This document shows, in pieces, positions 58,132 through 64,000 of a stretch of DNA of 64,000 nt. The translations under genes were made by a program, and so were the position numbers. Numbering within the stretch: the stretch's first letter is position 1; the number at the start of each line of letters is the position of its first letter. Below the pieces are notes generated by a model. It saw nothing but the letters and a program-made list of their open reading frames with translations, was not told the origin of the DNA and made no database searches. The stretch is from Spirosoma foliorum (lineage in GTDB: Bacteria > Bacteroidota > Bacteroidia > Cytophagales > Spirosomataceae), in contig NZ_CP059732.1 of assembly GCF_014117325.1 (NCBI RefSeq), positions 2,307,001 through 2,371,000 on the forward strand, read 5' to 3'.

Positions 58132-60241
58132 ACCATTTTACGCTTAATCGCACACCGCCCATGCCATTTCGGCCGGGGGCTGCATTGTAATAGCGGTTCC
58201 CAACGGCGTTCAGATCATAGCCGAGAGAGTAACTTCTGTCCAGTAGATTATCGCCACTGGCATATACATCAAGCATCCAGTGTTGCCCCATATTTCGCCG
58301 GAAACCGAGTGTTGCCTGTAATAATTGAGTTGGGTTCGATAAGGCGGTATTGGCATCGTTCAATGCAAATTCCAGCAGAAACTGGTAGGTCAAATGAGCG
58401 TAAAAACCTGATTTGGTTTCTGCATCGATACCCGTAATATTGGTTGTAGGCGCTACACCCGGAATACGATTGTTCGACAGATCGACGGTACCTTGTTGAT
58501 AGTCGCGATACCGATAATTGATCAAGGTCAGGTTGTTCCACAATCGGAACAGAGAGAATGTCGAAGCGCTGGAAACAGACGATGGCATGACAAAATCATA
58601 GGCGACTTGCGTTTCTAATCCCGGCTGATCGGTCCGGCCAGCATTGACAAAGTAGTCGGCTCCGGCTGCATCTGACCGACGCACGATGGTTTCACGTAAT
58701 TGAAGTTTGTACAGAGCTATATCGAACCGAAGCCGACTGTTGAGAACTGTTCCGCGCAGACCTACTTCATAGCTGGTTCCACGTTCGGGATTAAGGGTCG
58801 TACTGAAGCCACCGGCCGAAGGATGTATTTCCTGGCTTGATGGAGCCGAGTAGCCCGTGCTGATACTGACAAAAGCCGAGATGTTTGGCCCAAACGTGCG
58901 GAGCAGAGCCACCCGTGGTAACCAGACTGGAGTAAAATTCCGGGTGATCATAGCGGTGGGCAATCCTCCAGATCGTACCATAAACCGGGTAAAATCGTAC
59001 CGGACATCATTGCGACTCAAGCCTGCCGTTAGTCGGAAATGAGCAGGCAGTTCGGTTTCCGCTTGGGCAAAAATGGTTGATTGTCTCGAAATGAGTTCTT
59101 CGTCGGTCTGGATACTATCGGGTACGCCACCCCGGTTTCCAAAATTCCGGTCGACCGTAAAGTTGCGTAAGAACTCACCTCCAATGGTTACCACCGTTGG
59201 CAATGGGCTGTTCGGGAAACGGATTTGGGTGACGGTTCGGCCCCCTATGCCCTGGTCGGTTCGTCTTTCGTAGTTCGTAATAAAGGGGTTGGCGAAGTCG
59301 GTGGTAGTGCCGAAAATGGCCGTTGTATTCTGGATACGATCACTCCAGCGATATTCGTGCGACAATCCGAAATAGCCCACTTTCTGATAAATCCCGGCGT
59401 TCTGAGCGGCACTGCTTGGGAGAGTAGCCGTTGCTGGACGAGAGGCACGAGGGTTGGCCAGAAACTGGGCTTCGGTCAGACCACCCGGTGTTTGATAGTG
59501 TAGATCTGAGTACAACGCCAACATCGAAACCGTCCGTTTGGGGCTGACATTGAATGAGCCGGTAAAGCTCAGATTGTCTCGCACCACAGCACTTTGGTCG
59601 CGGTAGCCATTTGATTGTAAATGATTGTAATTGAGCGATATGGCTGAGTTGTTTTTGCCAGTTTGCAGCACCAGTCCATTCCCGTATAATCCATAGGAGC
59701 CGCCCAGAGCCGAAAGTTCGATTGTACTTTTACCCGCTGGAACGCCCAACCCACTAAATAGAAGCGTACCGCCCGTTCCGGCACCGTACAAACTTCCCGA
59801 CGGACCCTTGATAACCTCAATTCGGCCGAATGCCCGAACGTCAAGCGCATTCAGGTTGGTGTTGCCGCCCGCATCTGTAAGGGGCATTTCGTTCCAGTAC
59901 GTTTTGATGTTTCGTACACCAAACGGCGACCGAATGGCACTTCCCCGAATGGCAAGCCGATAACTTCCCGGCGATCGTTCATCGGCCCGAACACCTGGTA
60001 ACGTATTCAGTGCCGGAATCAACGTAGGCGCGCCAAAGCGCTGGTTCAAATCCCGACGCGTGAGCAATCCGACTGATGCTGGCGTTTCGAGTAGACGTCG
60101 ATTAGTTGCGTAACCCCGCACCACAACTTCATTGAGTTGGAGCGTGTCCTCTAAGGAAGAGGCCGTAGGGGCTTGAGCGAAAAGAAATGAAGGGAAAAGA
60201 AAACCACTAATTAGCGTGAAGAGTAGGAAACGTTTGAGCAT
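58130..60241 (-). CDS. TonB-dependent outer-membrane receptor
   Basis: I start at the ATG ending at 60241 (MLKRFLLFTLISGFLFPSFL, a signal peptide); eight more residues are possible upstream. The 703-residue protein has no carboxypeptidase-like leader and is not a SusC. After the TonB-box region comes the plug (about 35-150: TPASVGLLTRRDLNQRFGAP, PGVRADERSPGSYRLAIRGS, IRSPFGVRNIKTYWNEMPLT and GPSGSLYGAGTGGTLLF) and then a 22-strand barrel with the last strand GVRLSVKW. Its layout fits siderophore, cobalamin or metal receptors. Downstream lie an ABC ATPase and permease that could complete import or act separately. Confidence 0.92.
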   Translation of the reverse strand: MLKRFLLFTLISGFLFPSFLFAQAPTASSLEDTLQLNEVVVRGYATNRRLLETPASVGLLTRRDLNQRFGAPTLIPALNTLPGVRADERSPGSYRLAIRGSAIRSPFGVRNIKTYWNEMPLTDAGGNTNLNALDVRAFGRIEVIKGPSGSLYGAGTGGTLLFSGLGVPAGKSTIELSALGGSYGLYGNGLVLQTGKNNSAISLNYNHLQSNGYRDQSAVVRDNLSFTGSFNVSPKRTVSMLALYSDLHYQTPGGLTEAQFLANPRASRPATATLPSSAAQNAGIYQKVGYFGLSHEYRWSDRIQNTTAIFGTTTDFANPFITNYERRTDQGIGGRTVTQIRFPNSPLPTVVTIGGEFLRNFTVDRNFGNRGGVPDSIQTDEELISRQSTIFAQAETELPAHFRLTAGLSRNDVRYDFTRFMVRSGGLPTAMITRNFTPVWLPRVALLRTFGPNISAFVSISTGYSAPSSQEIHPSAGGFSTTLNPERGTSYEVGLRGTVLNSRLRFDIALYKLQLRETIVRRSDAAGADYFVNAGRTDQPGLETQVAYDFVMPSSVSSASTFSLFRLWNNLTLINYRYRDYQQGTVDLSNNRIPGVAPTTNITGIDAETKSGFYAHLTYQFLLEFALNDANTALSNPTQLLQATLGFRRNMGQHWMLDVYASGDNLLDRSYSLGYDLNAVGNRYYNAAPGRNGMGGVRLSVKW

Positions 60242-60309
60242 AGGGCTACAAGATAAGTAGCGCAAAAGTACAACTGAAATAAGAGAATGAATGCCGTAAA
60301 ACTGGCTTC

Positions 60310-61380
60310 TTATTTCGGAAGTTTCACTCGATATAACCGAAATGGGTATTCCACTTTGTCTTCCCCATTATTATAGCGTTTGCCCCGATGGAGTTGGGCG
60401 GCTGTTACGTACAAATAGCCGTCGGAGCCAATGCCGAAACTATCGGGCCAAAGTAAACGATTGTCCTGCACAAGCAGTTTTAATTCTCGCTTAGGCGTAA
60501 AGTACCGAATGGCTTTATCGGGAGAGTCCGTCAGATACACATTCCCCTGTTTATCCGCAAGCATACCGTGCGAAACCCCCGTTTCACCCATTACCTCAAC
60601 GTGTGCAGCTAATTCGCTGGGCGACAGGGCTGAGTTTATAAGGTAGCTAGTGGCAATGCGGAATAATTTTGTCTGGGTAATTGGTCTGAAATAGAGGTAC
60701 TTGTAGTCGTGTGTCAACGCAATGCCATTGACGTTACTCTTGAATGGATTCCCTTTGTTGTCCCGCACCTCCTTTCTATCAATGGTCAGTACAAAATTCG
60801 GATCGGCCTTTGTGGAAGGATCATTTTCTAAAACGGTCCGGCTTTTGCCCGACCTGAGGTCCAGCACAACAAGGGCACCTCGTCCTGGGTCTGAGAGATA
60901 CGCAACCTGTTGCTTTGAATCAACCTGAACATCATTTAGGCCAGTACGTTCGCGGGGTAAATCTTCGAATCGATAAATCTTCTCCACCTGATTCGTAGCA
61001 AGGTTTATTTTTACGAGCTTAATCCCATCCGTAAGCGCTTTCTGACCGGCAGGACTGGCGGGGTCAAGTACCCAAAGCATGTTGGATTGATCGACGAAAA
61101 GAGCCTGTACATTGATAAATCGACTTTGTGGTTTCAACGAATCCCACTGGTTCCATTCCGCATTCGGATAGGGATACCGTTTCCCTTTGATAATCTCTGC
61201 CAGACCATAATCATAGTTCGTTGGATTCTTTGGGAACGTAACAAAAATGCGGTTCTCCTGCGAAACACCTAAGCCAATGGGTTGGTGTTTGCCAAATTCG
61301 GCCACTGTTTCCAGCTTCGATTGGGCTAGTGTGAGCAGACTGTTAATCAGTAAGAATACACAAACGATATATGTTTTCAT
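60310..61380 (-). CDS. Exported MRJP/Yellow-family (L-dopachrome tautomerase-related) six-bladed propeller protein
   Basis: I start at the ATG ending at 61380 (MKTYIVCVFLLINSLLTLAQ, a signal peptide); 12 extra residues are possible upstream. The 356-residue protein has the bacterial major-royal-jelly-protein pattern: GKHQPIGLGVSQENRIFVTF, then NVQALFVDQSNMLWVLDPAS, DVQVDSKQQVAYLSDPGRGA, NGIALTHDYKYLYFRPITQ and GVSHGMLADKQGNVYLTDSP. It is a predicted periplasmic six-bladed propeller of the SMP-30 superfamily. The reaction is unknown. It is 68 nt upstream of the TonB receptor gene and probably in its operon. Confidence 0.85.
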   Translation of the reverse strand: MKTYIVCVFLLINSLLTLAQSKLETVAEFGKHQPIGLGVSQENRIFVTFPKNPTNYDYGLAEIIKGKRYPYPNAEWNQWDSLKPQSRFINVQALFVDQSNMLWVLDPASPAGQKALTDGIKLVKINLATNQVEKIYRFEDLPRERTGLNDVQVDSKQQVAYLSDPGRGALVVLDLRSGKSRTVLENDPSTKADPNFVLTIDRKEVRDNKGNPFKSNVNGIALTHDYKYLYFRPITQTKLFRIATSYLINSALSPSELAAHVEVMGETGVSHGMLADKQGNVYLTDSPDKAIRYFTPKRELKLLVQDNRLLWPDSFGIGSDGYLYVTAAQLHRGKRYNNGEDKVEYPFRLYRVKLPK

Positions 61381-61625
61381 AGGAGTCGATTTCAGGCTAA
61401 CTAAATTCACAAACAAGAGTAAACGGCGAAAATTCCTACCTGTTGGTATAAGAATGGGCTTTTCTCTACAAAACGAACTCAGGTAGTTAGAAAAGGTTTA
61501 GGAACCGGATTAGTTCGCTTAACATGGAGGTAAGGTCACTGATGCAGCTGTTAGTGGATACGTTGACAGTGCAAAATTCGAGAAACAGCCTCCAGGCCGC
61601 TTACTAGGTAAATTCTGTTTTTTCG

Positions 61626-61675
61626 TTATATTTGTTTCAAATCAAGCGGTTTACTGACCGGGAAAGTAAGGTCAG
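61626..61675 (+). promoter_or_regulatory. Candidate promoter and 5' hairpin of the DEAD-box helicase gene
   Basis: TATATTTG at 61626-61633 matches the TAnnTTTG -7 box; no TTG is at the expected distance upstream. About 20 nt on, CTGACC and GGTCAG (61652-61673) form a small hairpin just before the alternative GTG start. The TTG start at 61705 would leave the hairpin in the leader. Confidence 0.35.
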
Positions 61676-61704
61676 TTGTGTTCCACCATCATTCAGCTGT
61701 TACC

Positions 61705-63228
61705 TTGACATTTCAGGAATTTAATCTCCACGACGACCTGTTGGCCGGAGTGGATGCCATGAACTACTTAAAAGCCACACCCATTCAGGAGTTGGCGATT
61801 CCCAAAATTCTTGACGGACGCGATCTGATTGCCAGTGCTCAAACGGGTACAGGAAAAACAGCCGCTTACCTGATTCCCCTCCTTGACCGAATTTCGCACG
61901 CCGACCACGATCATACCAGTACGCTTATTCTGGTTCCAACCCGTGAGCTGGCAAAGCAGATTGATGAACAGGTTGAAGGGTTCGGTTATTTTGTGAATGC
62001 CAATAGTATTGCTATTTATGGCGGTGGAAAAGGCGATGATTGGGATAAACAACGCAAAGCCCTCGAAACGGGAGCCGATATCATTATTGCTACACCTGGC
62101 CGACTGATTGCACACATGCAACTCGGCTATGTGAAGTTCGACAAGATCGACTATCTAGTACTCGATGAAGCCGATAAAATGCTCGATATGGGCTTTTCGG
62201 ATGATATTCTGAACATTGTAGCGAAACTGCCCACTAAGCGGCAAACGTTGCTTTTTTCAGCTACCATGCCCAATAAAATCCGCGAGTTTTCGAAGCGAAT
62301 CCTGACTGATCCTGAAGAAATTCGACTGGCCGTTTCGAAACCAGCCGCTGGCATCGATCAACAATTCTATCTGGCCTACGATAGTCAGAAACTGCCGTTG
62401 TTGGCACATTTGATTAAAAACAGTACGAAACCCGTGCAAAGCATGGTGCTGTTTACGTCACGGAAATCGGAGGTAAACAGCATTGTGCGGGCTTTGAGTA
62501 AACTGGGTTATGACGCGCGCGGTATCAGTTCTGATCTGGAGCAAGACGACCGGGAAGTGGTTCTTCGCGATTTTAAAAACAAAGCCTTCCCAATTCTGGT
62601 CGCGACCGACGTGCTATCGAGGGGCATTGATATTGATAATCTGACACACGTCGTTAATTACGACATTCCGCGTGATGCCGAAGATTACGTTCACCGAATT
62701 GGACGAACGGCACGAGCGGCTACCACTGGTACGGCTATTACGTTTATTAGCGATCAGGATCAGAACCGTATTGTAAACATTGAACGCCTGATTGAGCGTG
62801 ACGTGGACAAACAATCGATTACAGAAGCGTTAGATATGGGCAAATCGCCCATTTTTGATCCGAAACGATTTAGCGGACTACGTGGTAAAGGCGGGGCCCG
62901 TAACAATAATGGTAAAGGTGGACGCGATGGCCGTCGTGGAGGTGGGCAGCCTAGGCCAGAAGGTAGTCAACCAGTTTCGGGCGAACGGCGTGAGCGTCGT
63001 CGTGAACAGGGAGCTGATGCCGAACGTAAACCCCGCCCGGAAGGCGTAGTGGGTGTTACCGAAGGGACGCCTACTGAAATTGCGGGGGGAAGTGTGCCGC
63101 CAACTTCAGCCAATGGCGATGGGAAGGCCAGAAACAAGCGACGAAAAAAACGTCGGAAAGGGCCTAAAGGGGAAGGTCGCTCGAATGATCAGAACCAGGC
63201 ACCCGCTTCAGTGCCCGCTGGAGAGTAA
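61705..63228 (+). CDS. DEAD-box ATP-dependent RNA helicase (RhlE-like)
   Basis: The start is taken as TTG 61705 (reading L/M-TFQEFNLHDDLLAGVDAMNY), which matches homologues that open MTF; a GTG at 61678 adds nine residues. The 507-residue protein has all helicase motifs: Q motif (ATPIQELAIP), motif I ASAQTGTGKT (43-52), Ia PTRELAKQ, DEAD at 154-157 (VLDEADKMLDMGF), SAT at 185-187, ATDVLSRGIDI, and the VI motif HRIGRTARA. The C-terminal 120 residues are Gly/Arg/Lys-rich (GGRDGRRGGGQPRPEG, KRRKKRRKGPKGEG), an RNA-binding tail as in RhlE. Probably acts in ribosome assembly or cold RNA metabolism. Confidence 0.93.
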   Translation: MTFQEFNLHDDLLAGVDAMNYLKATPIQELAIPKILDGRDLIASAQTGTGKTAAYLIPLLDRISHADHDHTSTLILVPTRELAKQIDEQVEGFGYFVNANSIAIYGGGKGDDWDKQRKALETGADIIIATPGRLIAHMQLGYVKFDKIDYLVLDEADKMLDMGFSDDILNIVAKLPTKRQTLLFSATMPNKIREFSKRILTDPEEIRLAVSKPAAGIDQQFYLAYDSQKLPLLAHLIKNSTKPVQSMVLFTSRKSEVNSIVRALSKLGYDARGISSDLEQDDREVVLRDFKNKAFPILVATDVLSRGIDIDNLTHVVNYDIPRDAEDYVHRIGRTARAATTGTAITFISDQDQNRIVNIERLIERDVDKQSITEALDMGKSPIFDPKRFSGLRGKGGARNNNGKGGRDGRRGGGQPRPEGSQPVSGERRERRREQGADAERKPRPEGVVGVTEGTPTEIAGGSVPPTSANGDGKARNKRRKKRRKGPKGEGRSNDQNQAPASVPAGE

Positions 63229-63425
63229 TACCTATTTATAGGATATCTTGCCCACTCGGCATTAAATTTTCCTCAAAGGAACGGTGTTCGTAGGAAGAAA
63301 TGACATTGATTAAGCTATTTCGCAATCCTTCCTGTAGTTTGCGAAATAGAAAAAATATAGCGTGAAATACGGAGTTTAGCCAGCTTATTCGTTTTAAGGG
63401 AAACATAAGTAACCAGTCTAATAAG

Positions 63426-63668
63426 ATGCATTGTATTTCATTACGCTTCTCCCAAGAATTAACCCAGCGAATTAATCAAATGAGTATTCGAAGTACTCGC
63501 TATAAAGTAGCCTTATATACTCCTATTAGTTCTGAACATCCGCCAGAAGGACATAGCCTGACCGATGTTCAGTCAGACAATACTGTATTTGCCTTCAATA
63601 TAATGTTTGAACGGAACAACCCCGAATCGGAATGGCGATTAGTAACTCCATTGAAGTTTATAGAGTAG
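63426..63668 (+). CDS. Small hypothetical protein (80 residues)
   Basis: The short protein starts at ATG 63426 after a 197-nt gap downstream of the helicase. It begins MHCISLRFSQELTQRINQMS and ends NNPESEWRLVTPLKFIE, with no signal or membrane segment. I recognise no family. The amino-acid composition is protein-like, so it is more likely coding than not. Confidence 0.4.
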   Translation: MHCISLRFSQELTQRINQMSIRSTRYKVALYTPISSEHPPEGHSLTDVQSDNTVFAFNIMFERNNPESEWRLVTPLKFIE

Positions 63669-63679
63669 AACCGATCAGT

Positions 63680-63886
63680 TTAGTTCACGAACGAGAATCT
63701 AACTTCACTACCTAGAGTAAGCACTTCATAGTACTTTTTATAGATAAGCAAATAAGGAGTACTCTCCTTAAAGATTGTGTTTGTTATTCGCTTATAGAAG
63801 TCTTTTAAAACACAGGGTTTACTGGCCACTATATGCGCTATCCCCCAACTTACGTCCCCTGAACTTAATTCTGCTTGATGGCTCAA
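63680..63886 (-). CDS. Possible small or remnant ORF (68 residues)
   Basis: The frame starts at TTG 63886 (SHQAELSSGDVSWGIAHIVA) and ends with a Phe-rich tail (LTLGSEVRFSFVN). No family is recognised. Convergent with the preceding small gene, 11 nt apart. It may be the tail of a decayed gene or not coding. Confidence 0.2.
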   Translation of the reverse strand: MSHQAELSSGDVSWGIAHIVASKPCVLKDFYKRITNTIFKESTPYLLIYKKYYEVLTLGSEVRFSFVN

Positions 63887-63914
63887 TCGTTCTAAACGAA
63901 GCGTCTAAAACGGC

Positions 63915-63978
63915 AAGCTCACTTTCTTAAGGAAATAGGTCAAAATCGTAAACCGTGGTATCCTAAGAAAGTGAGCTT
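63915..63978. repeat. Palindrome AAGCTCACTTTCTTA near the right edge
   Basis: AAGCTCACTTTCTTA (63915-63929) is inverted at 63964-63978 (TAAGAAAGTGAGCTT); pairing continues with GGA/TCC and one bulged A. The loop is about 27 nt. It is another intergenic palindrome; no gene lies between 63887 and the edge. Confidence 0.7.
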
Positions 63979-64000
63979 ACTCAGCTATGGAGTGTCAATA

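Noticed and set aside
61678..63228. The DEAD-box protein as a Cas3 or defence helicase
   Set aside because: It has the classic Q motif, DEAD and Arg/Gly-rich tail of RhlE-type RNA helicases and no HD nuclease.
1..64000. tRNA, rRNA or insertion sequences
   Set aside because: I saw no tRNA-like cloverleaf ends, no rRNA stretches and no transposase frame; the inverted repeats are all short and non-coding.

Overview
The window looks like chromosome of a Bacteroidota bacterium of the Spirosoma/Cytophagales kind. The evidence is two giant hybrid two-component sensors (periplasmic propeller, kinase, receiver and AraC output in one chain), stand-alone LytTR regulators, paired DUF4097 proteins, a DUF2452 protein, TonB-dependent transport, TAnnTTTG promoter boxes and almost no Shine-Dalgarno sequences. 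The genus is an inference from gene content. I see no rRNA, tRNA, insertion sequence or prophage. Most genes are housekeeping or envelope genes.

Layout. 1-5.5 kb: a partial GNAT/carbon-nitrogen hydrolase, a threonine aldolase, a frameshifted double-OmpA lipoprotein-like gene, two near-duplicate membrane-anchored helix-hairpin-helix proteins and an endonuclease III relative. 5.6-20 kb: a regulatory block, almost all on the minus strand, in which a hybrid sensor, an ECF sigma factor and a LytTR protein occur twice (HTCS1-sigma-small ORFs-LytTR; HTCS2-LytTR-sigma-anti-sigma), with two DUF4097 surface proteins between the modules. 20-28 kb: SRPBCC protein, dicarboxylate symporter, RDD protein, a NatAB-like ABC exporter and a 981-residue peptidase-propeller-barrel protein. 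28.09-30.29 kb: a CRISPR array of 34 repeat units with no cas gene anywhere in the window. 30.5-40 kb: aldehyde dehydrogenase, XRE regulator with an S24-like C-terminus, truA, a MobA-like nucleotidyltransferase, gnd, DinB-like protein and a GH65 phosphorylase. 40-45 kb: barrel protein, then an overlapping lipoprotein pair and a methyltransferase. 45-50 kb: menE and menB with a degenerate Rieske-like lipoprotein and a DUF2452 protein between them. 50-64 kb: TonB-C protein, Tat-exported class V aminotransferase, Gfo/Idh oxidoreductase, PadR regulator coupled to a large MacB/FtsX permease, an operon of MRJP-like protein, TonB receptor, ABC ATPase and permease, and a DEAD-box RNA helicase.

Two things stand out. 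First, the CRISPR array has clear polarity: repeats decay at the left end, the three leftmost good repeats carry an older sequence variant, and the right end is intact. On the minus strand each repeat ends in GGAATTGAAAT, so it is probably transcribed leftward from a leader near 30.3 kb. Second, nearly every intergenic gap holds a long palindrome. There are several sequence families, at least four of them with two or three copies here. These palindromes often supply the stop codon, or even the last residues, of the neighbouring genes, and at 33.4-33.8 kb they are nested inside one another, which suggests small mobile palindromic elements that have settled at gene ends.

A third signal is regulatory: a pair of 15-nt direct repeats with a 21-bp period occurs at exactly the same distance (107-142 nt) upstream of the first ECF sigma gene and of a small unknown ORF, next to a LytTR protein whose family binds direct repeats of that spacing.
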